Below the pieces are notes generated by a model, which was not told the origin of the DNA, did no database searches, and was given only the letters and a program-made list of their open reading frames with translations. The translations under genes were made by a program, and so were the position numbers. A stretch of 64,000 nucleotides of DNA from Gautieria morchelliformis (taxonomy: Eukaryota; Basidiomycota; Agaricomycetes; Gomphales; Gomphaceae), in contig WHVA01000374.1 of the NCBI GenBank assembly GCA_015179125.1, positions 51,236 through 115,235 of the forward strand. The letters run 5' to 3'. Numbering within the stretch: position 1 is the stretch's first letter; every line of letters starts with the position of its first letter. Of the stretch, positions 55,267-64,000 are shown in pieces.

Positions 55267-55726
55267 TGTCAGGGGACACCCTGTTTTCCATTTCCAGTTC
55301 CGACTCCGCTTCCGGTTCCGATTCCATCTCCGCCTCCGCTTTCGGAAATGATTCCGCTTCTGGGAGAACTTCCACCAGTTCTGTTCGCCTTGCCAGTTCC
55401 ACTCCAATTTCCGACTTCCACTCTCGGAACAGTGTCGGAAATCAAGCGACTCGTGTAATAGGTGGCATCAAGGGTCGATCAAGGGTCAGGGTGGTCAAGG
55501 AGATGCAGGGTTGATGGCGGGTGCCAAGTGTTGTCCCTGGCTGCGCAGCGTAGTATAATACGGGCTCGCTGACATTGGGGGTCCTTAGACTTTTCTCTTT
55601 GGATTTCCCCTTGTCAGGTGAGAATCCCCTCTCATGTATACTCTGTTCATTTATACATACTTTGGATTTCCCCTTGTCAGTTGTGTGGTAGTGTGATCTC
55701 CACAACCAGCCAGGGTTGCCCTTACA
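55267..55726 (+). repeat. E3 5' LTR
   Basis: 460 bp. It is 63 bp longer than the 3' LTR through a partial duplication around TTTGGATTTCCCCTTGTCAG (about 55600-55680). Confidence 0.92.
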
Positions 55727-55913
55727 GCAGAAAAGTCTCTCCCCTAGAGGACCGGCGGTCGTACTGCACGTTGCATTCGTCATAGGTGCGTTTGGAATTG
55801 GAGACAGCGACTCGGAGATCGCAACCTCTTCCGCACACACAGCGTACGACAGCCCCTCTTCTTACGTCGAGCTCCCAACCCCGGAAATCCCGTCCCATAT
55901 TTCTCCTTCCGAC

Positions 55914-57089
55914 ATGGATCCGGACGATCGTCTTCGGAATATGGAGGAGGAATTGACACGGAACCGGATGAAGACCGACGCGATTGAAACAGCCTTACAA
56001 GCGATTTTGGCTAAGTTAGAGATTCCACAAAGTGGTGGAAATGAAATGCTGGACGATCCGGATTTCGGAAAAGCGGAAGTAGCGGAAGAGAGGGTCTCCG
56101 TGAAGTTAGCAAAGGTCAAACCCGCAACTCCGGCGGACTTTGACGGAGATCGGGAGAAGGGACGCGCATTCTTCAACACATGCAGCATCTACTTTGCAAT
56201 TGTCGGAGACCTCTTTCTGAACGACCAGGCTCAGATTCACTGGGCATTGTCCTTTTTCAAGTCGGACCGCGCAGCCCGTTTTGCAAACAAGGTGATCCGA
56301 CATGAAGCAAAGGGCAAGGGGAACTACTTCCAGGACTGGGACACCTTCGAGAAAACATTTTCTGACCAGTTCTGCCCGAAACACGAGCAGCTCACAGCCC
56401 TTACGAAGCTCGAGGGAACCAGCTGGTACCAGGCCAAGGATCCGGTCGATGACTACATCGATCGCTTCCAGGAGCTCATCGACCTTGCGGAGTATGACGA
56501 TGACAAGACGATCCTCATCAAATTCCGATGAGGACTTGATCCGACACTCCAGAACCAAGTCGCGCTGCTTGGGGATGGAGCTCCGGATTTCGATGACCTG
56601 GAAGGGTGGTACCAAGCTGCGCAGAGGGTGTCCTGGGACAGGGAAGCAAATGAGGCCTTCGTGGAGACAAGCCGGAACATGACACGCAGTTCCACTCGTC
56701 CTACTCCACCTGTGCCAAAACCCGGAAGTGCATTCATTCCCACATGGAAAATATTTCCAATGCTTGCTCCGCCTGCTCCTATTAGGAACCCTAGCCCCCC
56801 TCCCTCGAAGAGCGGCCCTGCCCCGATGGATGTTGACCGCATGCGAGGAAAAGGCCGTGGAACTATCACCTGCTTCCGATGTTGACAACCAGGCCACTAT
56901 GCTCGCAAGTGCCCCCAAGCCTTTGATATCCGGCTTATGACCACAGAGGAGAAACTCGAGCTCCTTCCAGAGTTCCTTGCATTTGCGGACATAAGCGGAA
57001 TGCCCACTGCAGAAGAGGTTTCCGAAAATGCGGAACATGGTCCACCGGAAGCGGAGGATGCGTCGGATTTTGTGACGCGCAGCGGGTGA
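55914..57089 (+). pseudogene. E3 gag with two TGA codons
   Basis: The first ATG (MDPDDRLRNMEEEL) is at 55914. The capsid region reads FDGDREKGRAFFNTCSIYF, WALSFFKSDRAARFA and FEKTFSDQFCPKHEQ. The first stop replaces an Arg in KFR-stop-GLDP (56529-56531). The second (56883-56885) lies inside the zinc knuckle CFRC-stop-QPGHYARKC. The frame ends at 57087-57089; pol begins in the minus-one frame with a small overlap. Gag packages the RNA. Confidence 0.85.
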
Positions 57090-60000
57090 GATGTGTGCCC
57101 CTGCTGCCTGTACATAACCGGTTTGCCTGTCTTGAAGTAGAGAATGAAAAGCCCCCACTCTCCTCACTTCGTACAGACCCACCGGATAAAGTCACACAAA
57201 AACCGAATCCGACACCCCGTCCATCCCGCATCCGCCCTTGGGAGAAACGCCTTCCAAAGCGCTATGTTGTTGCTGCCACCCCTGGCCCCAAGTCACTAGT
57301 CATTAAGGTGGAGATCCAGATGACAGATACGGCGGAAGTCAAATCCGGACCCGCCCTTGTCGATTGCGGGGCCACTGGTCAGTTTATAGACCGGGACTAT
57401 GTGGAACGGAACTGACTGACAACGCAGAAGTTGCAACGTGCAATCCCGGTGTTCAATGTGGATGGAAGCCCCAATGAGGCAGGGTCCATCACGGAGATAG
57501 TAGACACAATTCTCCGCTATGATGGACACTCAGAATGCACTTCCTTTGCAGTCACCAGCCTGGGGAAGCAAGACATCATCCTTGGGTTTACCTGGCTTCA
57601 GGAGCACAACCTGGAGATCAATTGGCAGACTCTGAAGGTACTGATGAGTCGATGTCCAGCCAAGTGTCACATGTGCCGGTCGGAAGTGCGGAAGGAGCGC
57701 CAGGAGCAGCGGAAGACCGAACGGCTCATACAGACATGTCGTTCTGGCCCCCATCCACTGCTTGCAGAAGAAGACTCGGAAGCGGAATTTGAACCGGATC
57801 CCACTTCCAATTCCAATTCCAATTCCGACTCCGATGTCATCCGACTCCACCCGGAAGACACTCTGGCGGAAGGGGAGCACTTGCTGTACGTAAACCTTCC
57901 GCTGGAAGCGGAACACATCCACGCCACTGGAAATATTTCGCAACGCCTTGCTGAAGCCTCCAAGAGGCATGATAGAGCAGAGGCGGAAATTCCGGAGTAC
58001 CTGTGGGAGTTCGAGGACGTCTTTTCCAAGGAGTCGTTTGATGCCCTGCCTCCACGGAAGCTGTGGGACCATGCCATCGAGTTGGAGCCTGGGTCAAAGC
58101 CCACCAACTGCAAAGTCTACCCGCTGTCACCCAAGGAGCAGGTAGAGCTCGATGCATTCCTTGCGGAAAACCTCCGTACAGGGAGGATCCGCCCCTCCAA
58201 GTCGCCCATGGCATCTCTGGTGTTCTTCATCAAGAAGAAGGACGGCTCACTCAGACTTGTGCAGTATTACCGGGCCTTGAATGCGATCACGATCAAGAAC
58301 CGGTACCCCATTCCACTCATTTCTGAACTGATCACACAACTCCGCGGGGCAAGGTACTTCACTAAGCTGGATGTCCGCTGGGGCTTCAATAATGTCCGGA
58401 TCCGAGAGGGAGACGAGTGGAAGGCCGCATTCCGCACCAACCGAGGACTCTTTGAGCCACAGGTCATGTTCTTTGGCCCCACCAACAGTCCTGCCACGTT
58501 CCAGACGATGATGAACGACATTTTCCGTGACATGATAGCAGAAGGGGTTGTCTGCGTCTACCTCGATGACATCGTCATCTTCACAAAAACAATGTCAGAA
58601 CATCGGGAAGTCATGCGGAGAGTGCTGGAACGGCTTCGGGAATACAACCTGTGTCTCAAGCCGGAAAAGTGCGAATTTGAGCGGACGCGGATAGAGTATC
58701 TTGGGGTGATTGTGTCGGAAGGAAAGGTGGAAATGGACCCAGTCAAAGTTTCCGGTGTATCGGATTGGCCTGTGCCGCGGAACAAGAAGGAGGTCCAGTC
58801 CTTCATTGGGTTTGTCAATTTCTACCGGCGGTTCATCAAGGACTTCTCCTGCCACGCCCGTTCCCTCTTCTACCTCACCAAGAAGGAGGTTGGATGGCGG
58901 TGGGGAGAGCCGGAACAGGCCTCCTTTGACAAAATCAAAGAGCTGATCACTTCCGCCCCAGTCCTGGTCTTTCCCGACGACTCTCGCCCTTATCGAGTCG
59001 AAGCGGATTCTTCCGACACAGCTACCGGAGCGGTCTTGTCACAACAGTCATCGGAAGATGGTGGGGGGTGGCATCCGATTGCCTTCTTCTCTAAGAGCCT
59101 TAGTCCAGTCGAGCGGAACTATGAGATCCATGACAAGGAGATGTTGGCAATCATCCGAGCGCTGGAGGAGTGGCGACACTTCCTCGAGGGTGCTCTATGC
59201 CCATTTGAGATCTGTACAGACCACAAGAACCTCAAGTATTTCCACACATCTAAGAAGTTGAACCGACGACAAGCACGGTGGTCCCTACACATGTCCCGGT
59301 TCGACTTCATGCTCCACCACCGGCCCGGCCGCACCATGGGCAAGCCCGATGCCCTATCCCGCCATGCGGATCATGGAAGCGGAAGTGGAGACAACGCGGA
59401 TATGACACTGCTCCGCCCAAGTCTCTTTGCAATCCACGCCCTAGAAGGAGTGACTGCAGTTGGGGCAGAAGCGGAAATGCTCTGGGATATCCGGAGGCAG
59501 TACCGGAATGGAGAGAAGGAGGAGTCGGTGGTGAAGGCAGTGGAGGAACTTCGGAAAGGGCACTCACGGTCTGTACGGGCAGCGGAATGGTCGGAAAGTG
59601 ATGGACTGCTCCACTTCAGAGGCAAGGTCTATGTTCCAGGTGGGGCGGACCTCCGCCGCCGCATCGTGTCCCAGCACCATGACACACGGGCCGCTGGGCA
59701 TGCTGGCAGGTGGAAGACGCTGGAGTTAGTGGCTCGGAATTACTGGTGGCCTCAGATGTCCCGCTACATTGGACGGTACGTGAAGACATGTGACCTTTGT
59801 CTCTGAACCAAAGCGCAACGACATCCGCCTGTCGGAGAACTTGTTCCGCTCCCGATTCCTGAATCCCACTGGGACACCATCAGTGTCGACTTCATCGTTG
59901 AACTCCCGGAGTCTCATGGCTACGACGCGATAATGAACGTCGTGGATTCAGTAAGCAAGGTGTCCCACTTCATTCCGACGCACACGACGATCACAGCCCT

Positions 60001-60937
60001 CGGAGCGGCCCGCCTGTTCCTTGCACATGTCTGGAAGTTGCATGGGCTCCCGAAGCAAGTTGTTTCTGACCGAGGTCCGCAGTTTGTCACGGAACTGACT
60101 CGGGAGCTCTACCGCCTGCTCGGCATAAAGCTGGCTACCACCACAGCATACCATCCGCAGGGTGACGGACAGACGGAACGGGTCAATCAGGAGTTGGAGC
60201 AATATCTCCGCCTCTTTGTCAATGAGAGGCAGGATGACTGGGATGAGTTGCTTCCACTGGCGGAATTCCAATACAACAACCATGTACATTTTGCCACGCA
60301 ACAGACTCCCTTCATGCTTGACTCCGGACGACACCCGCGGATGGGCTTCGAACCACGCCAGGCTGAGTCCCGACTCGAGACGGTCAACGAGTTCCGAGAC
60401 CGCATGGACTCCACCCTTTCGGAAGCCAAGTCGGCCCTTGCGAAGGCCAAGGATGACATGGCAAGGTACTACAACCAACGCCGGGTTCCTGCCCCAGAGT
60501 ACCAAGTTGGAGACAAGGTGTATCTAGATGCAAGTGACATCCGCACCACACACCCTTCGCAGAAGCTTGCCCACCGCTACCTTGGGCCCTTCACAGTGAT
60601 GCGGAGGGTTGGACGGAATGCATACCGCCTCCGACTTCCGATGTCCATGTCCCGCCTCCACCCCGTCTTCAACGTGGTGAAGTTACTCCCTATTCTTGAG
60701 GACCCAATTCTAGGTCGGAAGGCTCGTCCACCACCTCCGCCGGAAATTGTAGATGGGGAAGAGCACTACGTGGTGGAACAGATCCTGGACAGCCGGTTTG
60801 TGCGAGGACGACTCCAATTCCTCATGAAATGGGAAGGGTATGGGTACGAGGAGAATTCGTGGGTCCCGGAGCAAGATGTTTCCGCTCCAGACAAACTCCG
60901 TGAGTTCTGTAGGACACACCCCGGTGCCCCTCGCTGA
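57086..60937 (+). pseudogene. E3 pol: protease, RT, RNase H, integrase, chromodomain
   Basis: A single frame broken by TGA at 57413 and 59804. Protease core ALVDCGATGQFID. RT has KKDGSLRLVQYYRALN, FTKLDVRWGFNNVRI and VCVYLDDIVIFTKT. RNase H has VEADSSDTATGAVLSQ and [10 protein letters not shown]. Integrase: HHDTRAAGHAGRWKTLELV and CDLCL-stop for the zinc motif, then VDFIVELPE, VVSDRGPQFVTEL and GQTERVNQELEQYL with all three acidic residues. A chromodomain follows (VVEQILDSRFVRGRLQF, WEGYGYEENSWVPEQD). Both stops fall where related elements have Arg, so two C-to-T changes would account for all the damage. RT reads DVRWGFNN where DLRxAYNN is usual. Confidence 0.9.
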
Positions 60938-61006
60938 ATCCACTCGCTGGCATTTCAATCCCTCGTGTCCCGTGCTTCGAGGACGCAGCACGCTAAGGGG
61001 GGGTGA

Positions 61007-61403
61007 TGTCAGGGGACACCCTGTTTTCCATTTCCAGTTCCGACTCCGCTTCCGGTTCCGATTCCATCTCCGCCTCCGCTTTCGGAAATGATTCCACTTC
61101 TGGGAGAACTTCCACCAGTTCTGTTCGCCTTGCCAGTTCCACTCCAATTTCCGACTTCCACTCTCGGAACAGTGTCGGAAATCAAGCAACTCACGTAATA
61201 GGTGGCATCAAGGGTCGATCAAGGGTCAGGGTGGTCAAGGAGATGCAGGGTTGATGGCGGGTGCCAAGTGTTGTCCCTGGCTGCGCAGCGTAGTATAATA
61301 CGAGCTCGCTGACATTGGGGGTCCTTAGACTTTTCTCTTTGGATTTCCCCTTGTCAGTTGTGTGGTAGTGTGATCTCCACAACCAGCCAGGGTTGCCCTT
61401 ACA
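61007..61403 (+). repeat. E3 3' LTR
   Basis: 397 bp, TGTCAGGGG...CCCTTACA, followed by CTTGG. Confidence 0.95.
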
Positions 61404-61632
61404 CTTGGCGGATTATGGGGGACATGGGGGTCTGGTGGAGCAAAGTAGCAGTAGTAATGAGGAGGAGTCAGGCAAGGGTAGCGAGGAGAGCGAGGGAGAG
61501 GATATGAGGATGTTGGAGTAAACTACTAAGGGAATAATGGAATTTCTTGGATTTTATTGATTTTTGTTGTTCGGTTGTGAGGGGATTTTGTTATCTAGCT
61601 ACTGGGTTCATGGGGGTTAAACAAGGAAACGA

Positions 61633-63372
61633 TCATAGAGCAGTCAAAGGTCCCGGCTTGCCCGGATAAGACTCGTGGAAATCGGTGACCAGCTCCGAGG
61701 CATGATCAAGCTCGGAAGCGAGGATCCATGAGGTTTCTTCGTCGGTACCTTCATAACCAGTCCACCTAACAAGATACAGCAGTTTGCAGCTCTTCCATCT
61801 ATTATCGATCTTGGAGTTGAGGATTTCCAAGACTTCGAACTCGGGCTCGCCGTCGATGACGACTGGGGGTGGAGGAGGCTGAACTCGGTTCGGGATGGTG
61901 TTGGGCGAGGCTGGTTCGAGCATGGATACGTGGAATACTGGATGGACTGAATGCATGTGTTCTGGAAGTCGAAGGGTGAAGGAGTGAGTACCCGCTCGGG
62001 AAATGATCTCAAAAGGACCCAAAAACTTCTCGGCGAGCTTCTTGGTCGGCCGAGTTGTTCGGAAGTACTGTGCCTTTACAAAGGCGAGGGATCCTACTTG
62101 GAAATCAGGGGCGGGTTTGCGGCGAACATCGGCCGAGGCTTGGTAGGTCTTCTGAGCCTCGAGGATGGCGCGGCGAAGTTCCTGGTGTAGCTTGTCCAGG
62201 TCAACCACGAAGTCTCGAGCTCGTGCCGAGGCGAGGTCGCGCTCGGGGTGGACTGCGAGGTTCGGGTGGTAACCCTTATTAGCAAAGAATGGGGATATGC
62301 CAGTGGTTGCGCTAGGCGCATTGTTGTAAGCAAACTCGGCGAGGGGAAGGAGTGAAGCCCAATTGGACTGTTGATAGTTGCAGTATATCCTGAGGTACTG
62401 TTCCAAGGTCTGGTTAGCACGCTCGGTTTGACCGTCACCCTCGGGATGATATCCCGAGGTAAAATGCAACCGCATGTCCAAGGCTTTCCCTAGAGAACAC
62501 CAGAAGTGCGAGACGAACTTGGAACCCCTGTCCGAGGTGACGTGCGAGGGAACTCCATGCTTGGAAAAGACATGAAGGACGAAGAGGTGAGCGAGCTCTT
62601 GCGAGGTTATCTTGTCGGTGGTTGGAATGAAGATAACCTGCTTAGTGAAGCGGTCAACAATCACTAGTATGGAGGTGAACTCGGATGAAGGGGGAAGCTG
62701 CTCAATGAAATCCATAGAGATGGAATTCCAAGGCTTCTCGGGAACTGGAAGTTGTTTGAGGAGACCATAGGGCTTGTGACGTTGCGGCTTGCTTCGCATA
62801 CAAGTGGTACACGTCTTGCAATACTCCTTGACAAAGGATCTAATCCCTGGCCAAGTGTAGTCTCGTCGGATCAGCTCCAAGGTCTTGTTGACCCCGAAGT
62901 GTCCCGAGAGGATATGATCGTGCTTGTATTGCAGGATGCGAAGTCGAAGGTCTTGGGCCGCTGGAACATAGGTTGGGTTGTCAAGCTTGAGAAAACCCTC
63001 GGGGTCTGTGGTCCACCTCGGGTCATTAACCAAGCCGAGGTGCGACTTGGCTATGGGGTCCGAGGGGAGGTTCGCTAGTATGTCAGCTCGGATCTGCTCG
63101 GTATCAAGCAGCAAAGCAGCTCGGAGTACGATGGGAGCAAGCAGCAAAGCAGCTCGGAGTACGACGGGAGCAAGGTTAGTAGCTCTAAGGGATGATGCCA
63201 GCTGGTGTTGAGTAAACACTGGCCATAGGTTCTGTGGGTTTATGGTGGCATAGTCGCTATTCCCCTCTTTAAGGTAGACGTCCCATCGTCTAGTGAGAGA
63301 GTCAGGCTTCGTTCCGAGGCGACCAGGTCGAAACGGGTGGCGAGGTTGAATTGGGAAAGGTATTCTGACCAC
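61633..63372 (-). CDS. E4 pol: integrase and chromodomain ORF
   Basis: A 579-codon open frame. The integrase zinc motif is [27 protein letters not shown]. The core has [24 protein letters not shown] and [14 protein letters not shown], all catalytic acids present. The SH3-like region is [15 protein letters not shown], and the chromodomain contains [31 protein letters not shown]. The N-terminal end continues RNase H in another frame: a one-base deletion near 63330 separates ATRF from [13 protein letters not shown] 30-bp-scale tandem duplication gives a doubled [10 protein letters not shown] (63105-63175). The stop is at 61633. Confidence 0.85.
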   Translation of the reverse strand: MVRIPFPIQPRHPFRPGRLGTKPDSLTRRWDVYLKEGNSDYATINPQNLWPVFTQHQLASSLRATNLAPVVLRAALLLAPIVLRAALLLDTEQIRADILANLPSDPIAKSHLGLVNDPRWTTDPEGFLKLDNPTYVPAAQDLRLRILQYKHDHILSGHFGVNKTLELIRRDYTWPGIRSFVKEYCKTCTTCMRSKPQRHKPYGLLKQLPVPEKPWNSISMDFIEQLPPSSEFTSILVIVDRFTKQVIFIPTTDKITSQELAHLFVLHVFSKHGVPSHVTSDRGSKFVSHFWCSLGKALDMRLHFTSGYHPEGDGQTERANQTLEQYLRIYCNYQQSNWASLLPLAEFAYNNAPSATTGISPFFANKGYHPNLAVHPERDLASARARDFVVDLDKLHQELRRAILEAQKTYQASADVRRKPAPDFQVGSLAFVKAQYFRTTRPTKKLAEKFLGPFEIISRAGTHSFTLRLPEHMHSVHPVFHVSMLEPASPNTIPNRVQPPPPPVVIDGEPEFEVLEILNSKIDNRWKSCKLLYLVRWTGYEGTDEETSWILASELDHASELVTDFHESYPGKPGPLTAL

Positions 63373-64000
63373 CGAGCTTGTCGACAGGTCAAGAGCTTCG
63401 TTGTTGAAAAGTATTTGAGGTTCTTGTGGTCGATGATAACGTCGACAGGGTCGCCAGAGCCCTCAAGGTAGTGTCGCCAGCGTTGAAACGCTTCAAAAAT
63501 TGCTAGGAGCTCCTTGTCATGAACATCGTAGTTGAGCTCAGTAGAGGTGAATGTGCGGGAGTGAAAAGCGACGGGTGAAGTTGCCTTCCAGTTCGCAGTG
63601 ATAAGATTGCCGCTAAGGCATAATCTGAAGCATCAGTCTCTACGATTAGTGGAAGGTCAGGAATCCAGTGGGTAAGGATGGACGGTAGTGAACGCCTTCT
63701 TCAACAGGCTTTCAGCCTGTTGACAATCCTCGAAAAGTTCCAAGGGGTACCCTTGTGGGTGAGTTGGGTGAGAGGAATGGTGATGTCGGAGTAGTTGTGA
63801 ATGAAACGTCGGTAAGAAGTTGGCGAACCGAGAAAGACTGGATGTCGCAAACTTTGCGAGGTTCAGGCCAGTTCTTGAATGACCCTTAACCTTGTCGTCC
63901 GCCATATGAGCCCTCGGAGAGAGTATGTAGCCGAGGAATTCAACCGAGTCGCGATGAAAACTCGCATTTGTCTTCTTTGGCGAAGAGGTGTTGAGTCGCA
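63330..64000 (-). pseudogene. E4 RNase H / RT region, frameshifted, partial
   Basis: Frames on the minus strand read the RNase H end ([26 protein letters not shown]) and the RT connection region (YRRFIHNYSDITIPLTQ, AFTTVHPYPLDS) in different phases. The remainder of RT and gag lies beyond the window. Confidence 0.7.

Larger units (their letters stand above)
55267..61403 (+). mobile_element. Complete Ty3/gypsy chromovirus E3, 6137 bp
   Basis: 5' LTR 55267-55726 (460 bp) and 3' LTR 61007-61403 (397 bp), with TSD CTTGG at 55262-55266 and 61404-61408. Purine tract AAGGGGGGGTGA lies directly before the 3' LTR. Gag and pol are complete apart from four TGA codons (56529, 56883, 57413, 59804). Confidence 0.95.
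54231..61521 (+). pseudogene. Antisense ORF of E4, Cys-rich and coiled-coil, split by E3
   Basis: Start MNMVRPQALFNSAID at 54231. A 48-nt intron (54444-54491) separates the first exon from YKRMLFAYHPTDLTLYGYKL. A CxxC-type cluster follows (CVRCEERNYTC ... CVWCRTRSLGC), then a basic Ser/Lys segment, acidic stretches, and a heptad-rich coiled coil (MRELIAAVRDMGQKVGEVGE). At 55266 element E3 enters. Removing E3 and one CTTGG copy continues the frame at 61404 to a Glu/Ser-rich tail ending MRMLE at 61519-61521. The ORF runs opposite to pol, between pol and the 3' LTR. I do not know its function; similar small Cys-rich proteins recur beside gypsy elements in agaricomycetes. Confidence 0.6.
52820..64000 (-). 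mobile_element. Ty3/gypsy chromovirus E4, partial, runs off right edge
   Basis: Minus-strand pol (61633-64000), a purine tract and a 3' LTR at the left. Between pol and the LTR is an ORF on the opposite strand (54231-61521), itself split by E3. All parts share a marked excess of CGAGG/CTCGG words. Confidence 0.65.

Noticed and set aside
55862-57182. Minus-strand ORF of 358 codons and others opposite E3 gag
   Set aside because: Shadow frames of gag, which has clear capsid and zinc-knuckle motifs on the plus strand.
1-64000. tRNA, rRNA or other structured RNA genes
   Set aside because: None recognised by reading both strands; a dedicated tRNA/Rfam scan would be needed to exclude them.

Overview
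The window is a stretch of a filamentous basidiomycete genome, most likely an agaricomycete (Cantharellales/Rhizoctonia-like is possible but unproven). The evidence is host genes with many 45-60 nt GT-AG introns, a DUF6533 membrane-protein family, alpha-kinase sequence, and Ty3/gypsy elements with chromodomain integrases. About 7.5 kb at the left is ordinary gene space. Most of the rest is nested transposable elements, gene fragments and tandem repeats.

Gene space (1-7466): the 5' part of an unrecognised minus-strand gene, a secreted RlpA/expansin-like double-psi beta-barrel protein, the U3 processome protein UTP12/DIP2 on the minus strand, and a divergent aspartyl aminopeptidase.

9.0-16.1 kb: a TUP1-like pseudogene (minus) split by a 232-bp solo LTR (TSD CCCTC). 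That LTR is split by a 6152-bp DNA transposon with perfect 99-bp terminal inverted repeats and a 6-bp TSD (TCACTA). The transposon carries an intron-rich integrase-like transposase, an alpha-kinase gene as apparent cargo, an inverted second copy of the kinase 3' end, three tandem repeats, a long hairpin at the transposase 5' end, and its own solo LTR (TSD GAAAT).

17.0-36.9 kb: two related Ty3/gypsy elements on the minus strand between two inverted ARPC5 gene fragments. E1 (17451-27913, TSD TGTTA) sits inside the 3' LTR of E2 (17421-36340). Both share the order ORF0 (coiled coil) - gag - protease - RT/RNase H/integrase/chromodomain - a third ORF after pol. Both keep in-frame TGA codons at the same three boundaries. 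A 1274-bp solo LTR (TSD CTTGG) interrupts E1 gag.

36.9-52.8 kb: a 25-residue-repeat protein remnant, two near-identical DUF6533 genes in a direct segmental duplication (40.65 and 48.46 kb), a CACTA-like foldback MITE present in only one duplicate, two more solo LTRs, a MULE/SWIM transposase fragment, a Pro/His-rich low-complexity ORF and a truncated Tc1/mariner transposase.

52.8-64.0 kb: a large minus-strand chromovirus (E4), running off the right edge. It has a 3' LTR holding a small hAT element, and an ORF antisense to pol between pol and the 3' LTR. That antisense ORF is split by a complete Ty3/gypsy element E3 (55267-61403, TSD CTTGG), whose gag and pol are broken only by four TGA codons.
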